Source of the DNA: Saccharibacillus qingshengii
GTDB lineage: Bacteria > Bacillota > Bacilli > Paenibacillales > Paenibacillaceae
Reading direction: 5' to 3'
Length of the DNA: 64,000 nt
Assembly: GCF_013185195.1 (NCBI RefSeq)
Contig: NZ_JAAZWC010000004.1
Coordinates: 1-64,000, forward strand
Shown: positions 24,612-34,541 of the stretch, piece by piece
Layout of the letters: each line of letters starts with the position of its first letter
Position numbering within the stretch: position 1 is the first letter of the stretch
Notes under the pieces: model-generated
Told to the model about the DNA's origin: nothing
The model's database searches: none
Seen by the model: the letters and a program-made list of their open reading frames with translations, nothing else
Program-made: the position numbers and the translations under genes

Positions 24612-27284
24612 TTACAGATCCGTAGCCGCTCTCAGCATCGGCCAGATCTCTTCGGCCGGAACCGGCCGTCCGAAGAGGAAGCCCTGCATCTCGACACATT
24701 CGATCGAGCGCAGAATCTCGGCCTGGTTCTCGCTTTCGACCCCTTCGGCAATCACGCTCATCTCCAGTGTCCGGGCCAGGTCGATGATATGGGAAACGAT
24801 CTTTCGGTTGACCTGGCGCTTTTCCAGTTTGCTGGTGAACTGCCGCGCGATCTTGAGCTTGTCGATCGGGAAATTCTCCAAGTGCGACAAAGAGGAATAC
24901 CCGGTACCGAAATCGTCGATCGAAATCGTCAGGCCCAGCTGTTTGAGGGCGTTCAACCTGCCCAGAACAAGCTTGGGATGTTCAAGCGCGGAAGATTCCG
25001 TGATTTCCAGGTCGAGCAGTTCCGGATTAAGGCCGGTTTCTTCAAGGACGCCCCGTACCTGATCGACAAGGTCGGAGCTGTGCAGCTGTCTCGGCGAGAG
25101 GTTGACGCCGACCTTGATCGGCGATCCGGCATCGCTCCAGAGCTTGGCCTGCATGCAGGCTTCTCTCAATACCCAATGCCCGATCGATAGAATTTGTCCG
25201 CTTTCTTCCGCAATCGGAATGAATTCGACCGGCGATACCAGACCGAGTTCCGGATGATTCCAGCGGATAAGCGCCTCGACCCCGTTCAGCTGCTTGGAAG
25301 CGGAATCGATCTGCGGCTGGTAATGCAGGAAGAGTTGGTCTTCCTCCAGCGCCCGACCGAGGTCTTTCTCGAGCAGGAACTTGCGCGAAGCGCTCGGATC
25401 GGTCTCGCAGTACATCCGGTGATGCCCCCGGCCGCCATATTTGACCTGATACAGCGCAATATCCGCTTTCTTCATCAAGCCAACCGCCGTGTCGTCGTCG
25501 ATCGGATACACGGACAATCCGATGCTGGGGAGAGCGACGATCTCCTGCCCGACCAGCGGATGGGGAGGACTCAGTGCTTCCAGAAGCCGCTGTGCCGCCG
25601 CGCGCGCGCCTTCCCGGCCGTCGACATTGCGCAGGATCAGCGTGAATTCGTCGCCGCCCTGGCGCGCGACCGTGTCGGCTTCGCCGATACACAGCCTCAG
25701 CCGCTGCGCGACGGAGATCAGCAGGTTGTCCCCGACATCGTGTCCCAGCGTGTCGTTGACGTTCTTGAAGCGATCCAGGTCGATAAAGACGACGGCGAAG
25801 GTCTCGCCCGATTCGCCCGCCTGCCGGATCGTGTCTTTCAGTTGGGCGTCGAACGAGGCCCGGTTGGCGAGGCCCGTCAGCGCATCGTGGTAAGCGAGGT
25901 AGCGGATCCGGGCTTCATTGCGCTTGTTTTCGGTGATATCCCGGCCGATCCCGAAGATGCCCACGACCCGGTTGCGGACACGAATCGGAATATGCGTGAC
26001 GCTGACCGTGCTGATCCGGCCGGTGAGACTGCGGATTTCCCCTTCGTAGCGCTGCGACCGTCCCGAGCGGACAGGTTCCATATAATTTTCCAGCTGCTGC
26101 GAACCATCATCATATACGAAATCGATATGGGATCTGCCTAGCAGTTCTCCACGTTCGCAGTCCAGCAGATCCGCGCAGGCCGCGTTCGCGCTGTCGAAGT
26201 TTCCGTCGGGATCCAGGGAATAGACGGCATCGGGGTGATACTCGAACAGCGACTTGTAGCGTTCCTCGCTGAGTTCCAGCTCTTCCGTTTTGCGGTATAC
26301 GCTGAGCAGCAGTTTGTGGTTCTCCAGAATGGTCAGCAGCTGCCGCACGATGACCAGCAGAATCGAAATGCCGGTTCCGATCGTGAAGGCATCGATCCCG
26401 GCGGAACCCGAAATCATAAAGAAAAACAAGATCAACACGTTGAGATAAGGCAGGACGACCCGAACGAGGTCGAGGCGTTCCACGCCTGCTTCTTCCTCTT
26501 TTTCAATCGTTTCCTCTGCGGTTTCCGATCGCTGGATAAATCCGGCATAGCCGACCAGAAGCAGGCTGAGGATGAAGAACGGATCGACGACACTGCCGGA
26601 ATCGTAAGCTTCCACGGACAGCAGATACAAGAAAGCCGAGTCGGTAACCGCCTGCGTCATCAGACCCAGGAATACAAACAGAATCAGTCTGCCCTCGAAA
26701 ATCTGGCGGGCGCCCCAGTAGAGACTGATCGCTCCGAACAGCAGCGCCAGGTCGGTAATGGGATACGCCAGGTTGACGATCACCGTCAGTCTGGAGACCT
26801 CGCCTTCGTGGAGAATCGGGCCGATCAGGTAATGCCAGCTGAACGTCGCGGCGACGGTCATGACAATCAGGATATCGAAGATCAGCTTGAAAGCGCCGTA
26901 GCTTTTTTTGAGCCGGATAAAGGGATAGACAAAAGCGGTCAAATAGCAGATAACCTGCAGAATGTAGAAAAGGTCGGTCCAGCCGGGAGACGGCGGATCG
27001 ATCCGGAGCACCTTCTCATCGTAGAGCCAGATCAACTCGGCGATAAAGTAGTTGAAGCATCCGGCGGACAGGAGGGTCCAGAAGATCCTCTTTTCTCCGA
27101 GGGTACGTTTGGCCGCACCGGCCAGCCAGAAAGCAGCAATCAGGCTTCCGGCGATCGACAGGAGATTTCCTCCCCAGGTCGCGATATTGTCGTCATGGCT
27201 CCATACCATGATCCAGGTGTAGTAACAAAGCGTAAAAAACAAAACAAAAAGAAGCGCAAAGGCAGATTTGGCAGGAGTACGCAT
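24612..27284 (-). CDS. membrane PAS-GGDEF-EAL protein (c-di-GMP turnover)
   Basis: 890 residues. About nine hydrophobic segments occupy residues 1-310; a PAS domain follows (about 340-450, RYKSLFEYHPDAVYSLDPDG), then GGDEF (RQGGDEF at about 540-546) and EAL (NGVEALIRWNHPELG at about 667, DDFGTGYSSL near 825). Both catalytic motifs look intact, so it could make or degrade c-di-GMP. Where an RxxD inhibitory site would sit the residues are GEAD. The N-terminal sensor resembles other unassigned multi-pass domains. Monocistronic, starting with a run of AT-rich DNA upstream; an AGGGAACCCC-type ribosome site is present. Confidence 0.93.
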   Translation of the reverse strand: MRTPAKSAFALLFVLFFTLCYYTWIMVWSHDDNIATWGGNLLSIAGSLIAAFWLAGAAKRTLGEKRIFWTLLSAGCFNYFIAELIWLYDEKVLRIDPPSPGWTDLFYILQVICYLTAFVYPFIRLKKSYGAFKLIFDILIVMTVAATFSWHYLIGPILHEGEVSRLTVIVNLAYPITDLALLFGAISLYWGARQIFEGRLILFVFLGLMTQAVTDSAFLYLLSVEAYDSGSVVDPFFILSLLLVGYAGFIQRSETAEETIEKEEEAGVERLDLVRVVLPYLNVLILFFFMISGSAGIDAFTIGTGISILLVIVRQLLTILENHKLLLSVYRKTEELELSEERYKSLFEYHPDAVYSLDPDGNFDSANAACADLLDCERGELLGRSHIDFVYDDGSQQLENYMEPVRSGRSQRYEGEIRSLTGRISTVSVTHIPIRVRNRVVGIFGIGRDITENKRNEARIRYLAYHDALTGLANRASFDAQLKDTIRQAGESGETFAVVFIDLDRFKNVNDTLGHDVGDNLLISVAQRLRLCIGEADTVARQGGDEFTLILRNVDGREGARAAAQRLLEALSPPHPLVGQEIVALPSIGLSVYPIDDDTAVGLMKKADIALYQVKYGGRGHHRMYCETDPSASRKFLLEKDLGRALEEDQLFLHYQPQIDSASKQLNGVEALIRWNHPELGLVSPVEFIPIAEESGQILSIGHWVLREACMQAKLWSDAGSPIKVGVNLSPRQLHSSDLVDQVRGVLEETGLNPELLDLEITESSALEHPKLVLGRLNALKQLGLTISIDDFGTGYSSLSHLENFPIDKLKIARQFTSKLEKRQVNRKIVSHIIDLARTLEMSVIAEGVESENQAEILRSIECVEMQGFLFGRPVPAEEIWPMLRAATDL

Positions 27285-27466
27285 AGGGGTTCCCTCTTTT
27301 TTATATATAGTGCTTTAGGTCTATAATTATAATAGTCTATCTCTATCTTCATCGGAATGAAAAAAAGAAATATTAGAAAAATATTCTTATAAGGAGCAAT
27401 AACCGGTAACCGAACCGGCAGCAGACGGCACTGTAGGGCAGGAACAGGCGGAAGGAGGACGAAACG

Positions 27467-29050
27467 ATGCAGGAATGGATCGAAAAAGCGAAAAAAGGAG
27501 ATGCCGAAAGCTGCGAATGGCTGTTCCGCCGATTTGGAGGGATGGCGTATGCCGCCGCTTACGAACAGCTCGGGGACGTGCAGCTTGCGGAGGACGCGGT
27601 GCAGGAAGCTTTTATCGAAGCATTTGCCGGTTTGGAACGTCTCGAGCAGGCGGCCGCTTTCCCCGGCTGGCTGCGCACGATTGTCAGACGCAGGGCGATT
27701 CGGCTGCTTCGGCGCAAAAGGTTCCCGTTACTGCCGGCCGCGGAAATAGGCGAAGGACCGGCGGACGTCGGCGCAGGCACGGAAGAACTTGCACACCGCC
27801 GAGAGCTCAAGCGAAGCCTGTATGAATCGGTAGCCGAACTGCCGGAACACCAGCGCCTTGCCGTGAGGCTGTTCTATTTCGAAGGCTGCCGGATCCGTGA
27901 AATTTCGGATTTTCTGGGCGTGTCGGAATCGGCGCTCAAAAAAAGACTGTTCGACGCCCGCTCGCGCCTGAGATCCGCGCTGCACGTGTCGGACTTCTCC
28001 GCGGTGTTCCGGGATCTGCACGAAGGAGGCAAACGAATGCTGCATATTGTCAATGGAGACCACACGGCCGATCGGCTGCACGAAGCGGGAATCGAAGGGG
28101 AGGTACAAGTCTGGAGAGAACTGTATCCGTTTGGACCGGTATTTCCGGATATGGAAGAAGCGTCCGCCCGTTTTGCACGGGCGGAGTATCTGGAGCGGGA
28201 GCTGGGCATTCCCCGGCAGACGCTGCTTGGCGGCTGCGCGGAGCAGGAGCGGAAGCTGCGGGAAGTTGCGAATTACGAGGAAGTCGTACTCTGGTTCGAG
28301 CACGACCTGTTCGACCAGACGATGCTGGCCCTGCTGCTTGAGCGGATCGACCGGATGCAAACCGGCGCTGCGCGCGTGAGCCTGCTCTGTATCGGCGAAT
28401 TCCCAGGAATCGAAATCTTCCACGGTCTGGGACAGCTGCGGGCGGAGCAGCTCAAGACGCTCTCCGGAACCTGGCAGCCGGTCGGCCCGGAGCAGTTCGA
28501 ACTCGCGGCGCGGCTGTGGGCGGCCTACAGCTCGCCCGATCCGCAGGAGCATGTCCGCTTTCTGGAGTCAGACACGTCGGCGCTGCCGTTTGCCCATGCC
28601 GCTTTTGAAGCGCATCTGTCGCGTCTGCCTTCGGCCGAAGACGGCCTGGGCCGTATCGAGCGCACGGTGCTCGATACGGCCGCCGCGGGCGCGGCGTCTC
28701 CCGCCGAGCTGCTGCGGCGCTCGGCGGACAAGCTGGTCGCCCTGGGCATGGGCGACCTGGAATTCTGGCGGCATCTGGAGCGGATGGCCGCCGGGCCTTA
28801 TCCGCTGCTTGCGGTCAGCGGATCCGGATCGTTCCCGAAGTTCGGCCATCCACAGCCGGACTTCGGGAACCGGACCTTCGCGCCGTCGGAGCTTGGACGG
28901 CGCATCCTTGCGGGAGAGGCCGCGCCTGCGGGCGCGCCGGCCTTCCCCGAATGGGCCGGAGGCCTGCGGCTCTCCGGCGGCAGTCCGCCGCGCTGGGACG
29001 CATCCGCGCGGCGGGTCCTGCCGGGCACGGACCGGCCCCGGCCGCTTTGA
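27467..29050 (+). CDS. ECF-type sigma factor fused to a DUF1835-like domain
   Basis: 527 residues. Residues 1-165 form a sigma-70 family factor: region 2 (GDVQLAEDAVQEAFIEAF, FPGWLRTIVRRRAIRLLRR) and region 4 (LPEHQRLAVRLFYFEGCRIREISDFLGVSESALKKRL). From about 185 a different domain begins with MLHIVNGDHTADRLHEAGIEG and VWRELYPFGPVFPDM, which resembles DUF1835 proteins, with VLWFEHDLFDQTMLALLL following. The carboxy-terminal end is Gly/Ala/Pro-rich. The reading frame is continuous, so this is a true fusion; an internal ATG at 28038 could also start a separate product. Start after GGAGGACGAA. No anti-sigma gene is adjacent. Confidence 0.85.
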   Translation: MQEWIEKAKKGDAESCEWLFRRFGGMAYAAAYEQLGDVQLAEDAVQEAFIEAFAGLERLEQAAAFPGWLRTIVRRRAIRLLRRKRFPLLPAAEIGEGPADVGAGTEELAHRRELKRSLYESVAELPEHQRLAVRLFYFEGCRIREISDFLGVSESALKKRLFDARSRLRSALHVSDFSAVFRDLHEGGKRMLHIVNGDHTADRLHEAGIEGEVQVWRELYPFGPVFPDMEEASARFARAEYLERELGIPRQTLLGGCAEQERKLREVANYEEVVLWFEHDLFDQTMLALLLERIDRMQTGAARVSLLCIGEFPGIEIFHGLGQLRAEQLKTLSGTWQPVGPEQFELAARLWAAYSSPDPQEHVRFLESDTSALPFAHAAFEAHLSRLPSAEDGLGRIERTVLDTAAAGAASPAELLRRSADKLVALGMGDLEFWRHLERMAAGPYPLLAVSGSGSFPKFGHPQPDFGNRTFAPSELGRRILAGEAAPAGAPAFPEWAGGLRLSGGSPPRWDASARRVLPGTDRPRPL

Positions 29051-29216
29051 CCCAAGCGCCCTTGCGGCTGCGCCCGAAGAAGCCGCGGGCGGTATAATCC
29101 CGCTTCTGTTCGCCCTGCCGGTTCTGCGCCGGCAGGGATTTTTCGAATCCTTCTTTTCTGGACCGCGTATAAAGGGTAGTTTAAAGAAAGATAGACGAGA
29201 CCAGGGAGGAAACCGC

Positions 29217-30122
29217 ATGACACACGAACCGGAGGAGATCCGTACAGACAGCGGCGCGGAAGGCGCGCAAGAAGCCAGACAGGAAGGGACGCGTCCGGGA
29301 ACGGTGCCCGATACCCAAGAGGAACTGCGGGCCGCGCTGGCCGAAGCGGAGAAGTGGATGAAGAGCCAGCGCAAGCTGCCGATCTGGGACCGCATCACCC
29401 AACTGCCGTTCAAGCTGCTCGATAAAGTCACGCCCAAATTTATTCATCAGAAGATCGGCAGCCTGCTCGACGAGATGGGCAATTATGTCCAGAACGGCGG
29501 CAAATATCTGATCGCCCGGCGGCGCGTAACGGGGATGCTGGAGACAATCGCGCTCAAGCGCGGACTGCCCGGCAGCGGGCCGCATCCAATGTCCGTGATG
29601 GACACGGCTTCGGCCAGACTGAGCGCGGAGAGCCGGAACCTGGCGACGGCGCAGGGAGCGACCACCGGTTTCGGAGGTATATTCACGCTGGCTGCCGATA
29701 TTCCCGCGGTGCTTGGGTTATCGCTCAAAGTCATTCAGGAAATCGGTCTCTGCTACGGATATGATGCCAACGAGAAGATCGAACGGGTCTTCGCCGTGAA
29801 GGTTCTGCAGTTCGCTTCCTCCGACATCGTGGGCAAGCAGGCGGTACTGAACGAACTGAATCTCAAAGCGGGCGAAGACGGCAAACTGCCTTCGTCTGTA
29901 ACGGCCATGTCCAAAATCCAGGGCTGGCGGGAAGTGGTCACGACTTATCGGGACAGCTGGGGTTGGAAAAAACTGCTGCAGGCCGTGCCTGTGGCCGGGA
30001 TCGTCTTCGGCGCTTTTGCCAATCGCCAGACGCTGGGCGACGTGTCCGAAGCGGCCGTTATGCTGTACCGCAAACGCCGGGCCCTGGAGCGTCTGGACGC
30101 TTTGAAACATTCGGAGGAGTGA
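29217..30122 (+). CDS. EcsC-family protein
   Basis: 301 residues. After about 50 acidic, low-complexity residues the EcsC-like part begins (KLPIWDRITQLPFKLLDKVTPKFI). It contains the glycine-rich GFGGIFTLAADIPAVLGLSLKVIQEIGLCYGYD near residue 155-187 and a hydrophobic VPVAGIVFGAFAN near 258. In Bacillus, EcsC is linked to the EcsAB transporter, but no ecsAB genes are here and the biochemical role is unknown. The ATG follows AGGGAGGAA. It lies between the sigma fusion and a metallopeptidase, 166 bp after the former. Confidence 0.88.
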   Translation: MTHEPEEIRTDSGAEGAQEARQEGTRPGTVPDTQEELRAALAEAEKWMKSQRKLPIWDRITQLPFKLLDKVTPKFIHQKIGSLLDEMGNYVQNGGKYLIARRRVTGMLETIALKRGLPGSGPHPMSVMDTASARLSAESRNLATAQGATTGFGGIFTLAADIPAVLGLSLKVIQEIGLCYGYDANEKIERVFAVKVLQFASSDIVGKQAVLNELNLKAGEDGKLPSSVTAMSKIQGWREVVTTYRDSWGWKKLLQAVPVAGIVFGAFANRQTLGDVSEAAVMLYRKRRALERLDALKHSEE

Positions 30123-30349
30123 CGGTATATCCCGCGCCCGCGAGGCTTTGTTCGCGCAGGTTTCGGGTGCCAATTTTCTCCGCGGGTCGCTTGGCCTGCC
30201 GCTCTCGGGGTTAATGGTGAGAAAGAGAGCGGGGACGGGAACGGCGCTTTCCCTGTAGGGATTGCACGCGCGGACGGTTCCGCGAATCATTCGGAGCGGC
30301 CGGAATGAAGGCACATCCCGCGCCGCACCGTCATCAAGGAGGAACAGCC

Positions 30350-31216
30350 ATGGAGTGGAAAGGCAGAAAAGCGAGCCGCAACGTCGAAGACCGGCGCGGC
30401 CAGAGCGGCGGCGGAGGCGCAATGAAAGTGGGCGGAGGCCTCGGAATCGGCGGAATCGTGATCGTCATTATCATCATGCTGATGGGAGGCGATCCGGGCA
30501 GCCTGTTGAACGGAGGCTCCACCACAGAGACGTCGCAGACGCAAACGGCGAACAACAGCTACCAGGGAACGGCCGAAGAAGAAGAACGGGCGGATTTCGT
30601 GTCGGTGGTGCTGGCCGATACGGAACAGGTCTGGGGCGAGGTCTTTCGCAAGAACGGGATGACCTACCGCAATCCGAAGCTCGTTCTGTTCACGGACAGC
30701 GTCCAGTCGGCATGCGGAACGGCCAATTCGGCAGTGGGACCTTTCTATTGTCCGGGCGACGAGAAGCTGTATATCGATCTTGATTTCTACGACGAATTGA
30801 ACCGGCAGTTCAACGCTCCGGGCGATTTCGCGATGGCCTACGTAGTAGCGCACGAAGTGGGACACCACGTACAGAATCTGCTCGGAACCAGCGGCAAAGT
30901 CGACAATCTGCGCCGGAAGCTCAGCGAGAAGGAGTACAACAAATATTCCGTGAAGCTTGAGCTGCAGGCCGATTATTACGCGGGAGTCTGGGCGCATTAC
31001 GAGCAGGGACAGAATCTGCTGGAACAAGGGGATCTGGACGAAGCGCTGACAGCCGCGAGTGCGGTCGGCGACGACAGTATCCAACTGCAGTCCCGCGGCT
31101 ACGTGGTGCCCGACAGCTTTACCCACGGAACGTCGGAGCAGCGCAAGAGCTGGTTCTATAAAGGATTCCAGAACGGGACGATCGAAGGCGGAGACACGTT
31201 CGGCGGCAGCCTATAG
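30350..31216 (+). CDS. neutral zinc metallopeptidase (YpfJ family)
   Basis: 288 residues. A short basic N-terminus with RRGQSGGGG is followed by one membrane helix (GIGGIVIVIIIMLMGG, about residues 31-46) and an extracellular catalytic domain. HEVGHH at about 167-172 is the zinc-binding HExxH motif, and LQADYYAGVWAHY about 38 residues later supplies the family's further conserved acidic residue. Substrate unknown. I chose the ATG at 30350 because AAGGAGG lies seven bases upstream. A strong terminator follows. Confidence 0.92.
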   Translation: MEWKGRKASRNVEDRRGQSGGGGAMKVGGGLGIGGIVIVIIIMLMGGDPGSLLNGGSTTETSQTQTANNSYQGTAEEEERADFVSVVLADTEQVWGEVFRKNGMTYRNPKLVLFTDSVQSACGTANSAVGPFYCPGDEKLYIDLDFYDELNRQFNAPGDFAMAYVVAHEVGHHVQNLLGTSGKVDNLRRKLSEKEYNKYSVKLELQADYYAGVWAHYEQGQNLLEQGDLDEALTAASAVGDDSIQLQSRGYVVPDSFTHGTSEQRKSWFYKGFQNGTIEGGDTFGGSL

Positions 31217-31273
31217 ACGAATGAACCTGTTGATGGCAGGCAGTTTGAGCAAAGAACGCCAAGTCCTTTTCAC

Positions 31274-31319
31274 AAAAAGAACCCCGAAGCCGTATATCTG
31301 CGGCTTCGGGGTTCTTTTT
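31274..31319 (+). terminator. intrinsic terminator after the metallopeptidase gene
   Basis: A 19-bp perfect stem AAAAAGAACCCCGAAGCCG around an eight-base loop, ending TTTTT. Confidence 0.92.
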
Positions 31320-31421
31320 GTTTTCATTTGGATAGTCATGTGACTAATAGTCAATATTCTAACTATCCGGAAACGTACTTTTTAGTGCGGCAGACGGTGA
31401 TTGGGCCCGCCATCCGTCCGG

Positions 31422-32939
31422 TTAAGGGTGATCCGTTCCGGTTTCCTTGGAGGCGGGAGCATCGGAAGGGCCGGCGTCGCAGGCTCCGTCATCGCTTATC
31501 GTGAGGTCTGCGGAAGGTTCCACGGTCACTCCGTCCTCTACGGCCGGCTCTTCCGGAAGAAGGCCCGGAGCGGCAGTTGTCGGCAGATCCGCAAAACGCT
31601 GCGCGGTCCATTCCGTAAACAGGGCGTAATCGCGCTCCACTACATCGGCGTAAGCGTAAGCGAATTGGGAGATGTGCTTGGCGAACGAGTCCGGGTCGTC
31701 TCCCATCGCTTGGGCAATTTCTTTTTCGCTGTGGTAAGGCAGAATGCCGAGACTGACATCCAGGTCGGCGCGGGCGTGCATTTTGGCGGTCAGTCGTCCC
31801 ATGAGTGTCAGAACGCGGTCCATATCTTCCGTCGTTTTCAAATCTTCGAGTTTCAGGCGTTTCTTGTAAGGCGACCGCTCGCGCACATAGAAATGGCGTC
31901 CGTCGATCGTCATGAAGCCCAGATAAGGATCGGCTTCGTGGTGCATCGCCTGCTGGGTCGCGGTAACCCGTTTGCCCTGATGCACGAACGTTTCCCAGAA
32001 CGATTCGGAATAAGGCATGAAGTAAGCGGGGACCGGCACACGTACTTCTTTTACTTCGAGCACCGTGTCATCGGAATCGCGGTCGCCTGTCGCGTCCGCG
32101 GAACCGCCTTCGATCAGCACATAGAAGCGGTCCAAGCCGATCGAAGCGGTTCCGGAACCGTGCTTCACGGCGATGTCTTTGATCTGGTAATGCTCATCGC
32201 CGGAGCGTCGGCACAGCAGGGTATCCATATAAAAGGACCAGGCTTTCTCCAACTGCTCGCGGTCTTCCGCAGCCGGTTCGACCAGCTCCGCATTTTCGAG
32301 GAAAGCCCGTCCGCTCTGCATCCGCGCCGTCACTTTTTCAAGAAAATGCCCCTGCTGGCGCTTCTCGAGTTTGCGCAGCAGCTTGCGGACCGCTCCTTTG
32401 GCGCAATCGGAATCGACCACGAAATCGGCCGGATCGTCTTTGCGGGAAGCGAACTTGTCGATTTGTTTGTAATAGGAACGGATGTATTGGGCCGCCGCGT
32501 TCACCTGCTCTTCCGGGGAGTAGCCCAGCTGGCGTCCGACAAGAACGATGCTTACCGACATGCGCAGCACATCGTACAGGTAAGAACCTACGTATCCTTC
32601 GTCAAAGTCGTTTACGTCGTAGACGATCCGGCCGCTCTCGCTCTGGAAGGCGCCGAAGTTCTCGAAATGAAGATCGCCCTGGACCCAGGTGGGCCGATCT
32701 TTGGGCGTATGGTACGGGAAGTATTGGCGCGTAACGTCGAAGTAGAACAGATAGGCGCTCCCCCGGTAAAAAGAAAACGGGCTTAACGCCATTTTGCTGT
32801 ATTTTTCCGCGCGTTTGCCGTCATCGAGACCCATTCGTTCTCCGTCAAACTCTTCGAAAATCGAAATCAGCGTATCCTGGCGAAGTTTTTTGCGCGTACG
32901 CAAAACACCTTCGGTAATGCTTGCATTGATCGTGGACAT
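31422..32939 (-). CDS. DUF2252 family protein
   Basis: 505 residues. WVQGDLHFENFG (about residues 84-95) and IVYDVNDFDEGYVGSYLYDVLR (about 104-125) are the hallmarks of DUF2252, a family with a likely kinase-related fold whose activity is unknown. The C-terminal 45 residues (from about LPTTAAPGLLPEEPAVEDG) are acidic and low in complexity and look like an extension. GGAGTGAAGACCC precedes the start. Monocistronic. Confidence 0.88.
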   Translation of the reverse strand: MSTINASITEGVLRTRKKLRQDTLISIFEEFDGERMGLDDGKRAEKYSKMALSPFSFYRGSAYLFYFDVTRQYFPYHTPKDRPTWVQGDLHFENFGAFQSESGRIVYDVNDFDEGYVGSYLYDVLRMSVSIVLVGRQLGYSPEEQVNAAAQYIRSYYKQIDKFASRKDDPADFVVDSDCAKGAVRKLLRKLEKRQQGHFLEKVTARMQSGRAFLENAELVEPAAEDREQLEKAWSFYMDTLLCRRSGDEHYQIKDIAVKHGSGTASIGLDRFYVLIEGGSADATGDRDSDDTVLEVKEVRVPVPAYFMPYSESFWETFVHQGKRVTATQQAMHHEADPYLGFMTIDGRHFYVRERSPYKKRLKLEDLKTTEDMDRVLTLMGRLTAKMHARADLDVSLGILPYHSEKEIAQAMGDDPDSFAKHISQFAYAYADVVERDYALFTEWTAQRFADLPTTAAPGLLPEEPAVEDGVTVEPSADLTISDDGACDAGPSDAPASKETGTDHP

Positions 32940-33182
32940 GGGTCTTCACTCCTTCGGTAAGTAAATGCGGCGGCGTATTCCGCTCAAGCGGTATCCATTC
33001 TTCCCCGGTGCTGCCGATTCCTGTATGCAGAAGCATACGAGGCGAAGAACACGATGGTTGCGCCTCTGTTGTTTATTTTTCGTGGCGCGCGGGTGAAATC
33101 TGTGGTAGGATGGGCAGCGCCGGACGCCGCTTGGCGCAGCCGGCAGACTCCCGTATCATTCGAATAAGAGGACGTGAACAGC

Positions 33183-33539
33183 ATGATTCAAATTACCGTA
33201 CCGAAGCCGGACGTCGTGATCGAGAAACAGACGGATCCGCAGCTCAGCCATATTTACGGCTTTACCGATTTCCATCTGATTACGCGCGAAGAAGCGGGCA
33301 TCTTTATGTTCTACGGCGCAAACGACGAGCTTCTGTTTGTCGGCAAAGCCCGCAAGCTTAGACCCCGGATCAAGAAACATTTCGAAGACAAAGTGTCGCC
33401 GATGAAGGATCACCGGGAAGAAGTGCGCCGTATCGAAGTCTGCCTGGTGGCGGATCCGACGGAACGCGAAATCTACGAGACGTATCTGATCAATACCGGC
33501 CGCGCGAAATACAATGTGGACAAGGTATTCTACAAGTAA
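33183..33539 (+). CDS. GIY-YIG-like endonuclease domain protein (nucleotide excision repair type)
   Basis: 118 residues. AGIFMFYGANDELLFVGKAR (about residues 36-55) followed by LRPRIKKHFED and PTEREIYETYLINTGRAKYN resembles the N-terminal nuclease domain of UvrC. The tyrosines of canonical GIY and YIG are Phe here (GIF, FVG); I recall the same LLFVGKA form in Bacillus homologues, so this may be normal for the subfamily. The ATG at 33183 is preferred over GTG 33174, which sits on the GAGGAC ribosome site. Confidence 0.75.
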   Translation: MIQITVPKPDVVIEKQTDPQLSHIYGFTDFHLITREEAGIFMFYGANDELLFVGKARKLRPRIKKHFEDKVSPMKDHREEVRRIEVCLVADPTEREIYETYLINTGRAKYNVDKVFYK

Positions 33540-33575
33540 GAGCGGCGTACGGATCGCGCGAGCGGTTCGGGCATC

Positions 33576-33613
33576 AAAAAAAGCTTATCCTCTCTGAAGG
33601 ATAAGCTTTTTGT
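33576..33613. terminator. bidirectional terminator between the GIY-YIG gene and udk
   Basis: AAAAAAGCTTATCC / GGATAAGCTTTTTG around TCTCTGAA. Confidence 0.88.
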
Positions 33614-33655
33614 TTTGGGATGATCCCGGAAGGATCCCCCCGGGAGAAATCCGGT

Positions 33656-34294
33656 TTACGAATGGTGATTCCATTTGTGGTCGCCCGACAGATATTTCTC
33701 GGTCAGCACCGACAGCAGCTGGATGCCGACTTCGTTATGTCCGCCTTCGGGAATGATCAGATCGGCATACTTTTTCGACGGTTCGATAAACGCTTCGTGC
33801 ATCGGTTTGACCGTAGTCAGGTACTGGTCGTGTACCGAGCGGATATTGCGTCCCCGATCCTCGATGTCGCGCAGTACGCGGCGCAGGATGCGTACGTCCG
33901 GATCGGTATCGACAAACACCTTGATGTCGAGCAGCGCCCGCAGATGTTCGTCCGACAGGACATGCAGTCCTTCGATGATCACGATGTTGTTCGGCGTCAG
34001 TTCCACCGTCTTGTCCGCGGAACGCGCATGCAGGGTGAAGTCGTATACCGGAGCATAGGCTGCCCGGCCTTCTTTGAGTTCGTTCAGATGCTGAACCATC
34101 AGATCGTTGTCGAACGCGAAAGGATGATCGTAGTTGATCGCTCCGCGTTCTTCGAAGCTGAGCTCCGGATGGTCTTTATAATAATTGTCCTGTGACAGGA
34201 ACGTGACTTTGCCCGCGCCGAGGCGGTCGATGACGGAGCGTGCTACCGTTGTTTTACCGGAACCGGTGCCGCCGGCGATACCAATTATAAGCAT
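33656..34294 (-). CDS. udk: uridine kinase
   Basis: 212 residues, the usual size. Phosphorylates uridine and cytidine with ATP or GTP in pyrimidine salvage. The P-loop GIAGGTGSGKTTVA (residues 5-18), SQDNYYKD, NYDHPFAFDNDLM and the lid region VLRDIEDRGRN are all intact. GGGAGG precedes the start. Monocistronic, convergent with the GIY-YIG gene. Confidence 0.95.
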   Translation of the reverse strand: MLIIGIAGGTGSGKTTVARSVIDRLGAGKVTFLSQDNYYKDHPELSFEERGAINYDHPFAFDNDLMVQHLNELKEGRAAYAPVYDFTLHARSADKTVELTPNNIVIIEGLHVLSDEHLRALLDIKVFVDTDPDVRILRRVLRDIEDRGRNIRSVHDQYLTTVKPMHEAFIEPSKKYADLIIPEGGHNEVGIQLLSVLTEKYLSGDHKWNHHS

Positions 34295-34541
34295 GGCGAT
34301 CGATAAACCTCCCTAGGATGATGGCCGATTGCAGTGTTTTGCAATTCCAGTATTGTAGCACAGCGCCGTCTTTTTTTCATCTGATTTTGTTTGATTCTCC
34401 TGCTCTTTCATTCGCTTTTTTAAAATTTTTCGAGTTAATGCCATTCTGCCGCCTTAAAATGGATTGCGCACGATCTAAACCGCCGCTACAATAGGAAAAT
34501 GCAAGAACCGATTCACAGTCTACCAAACGGGAGGAAGTCCC

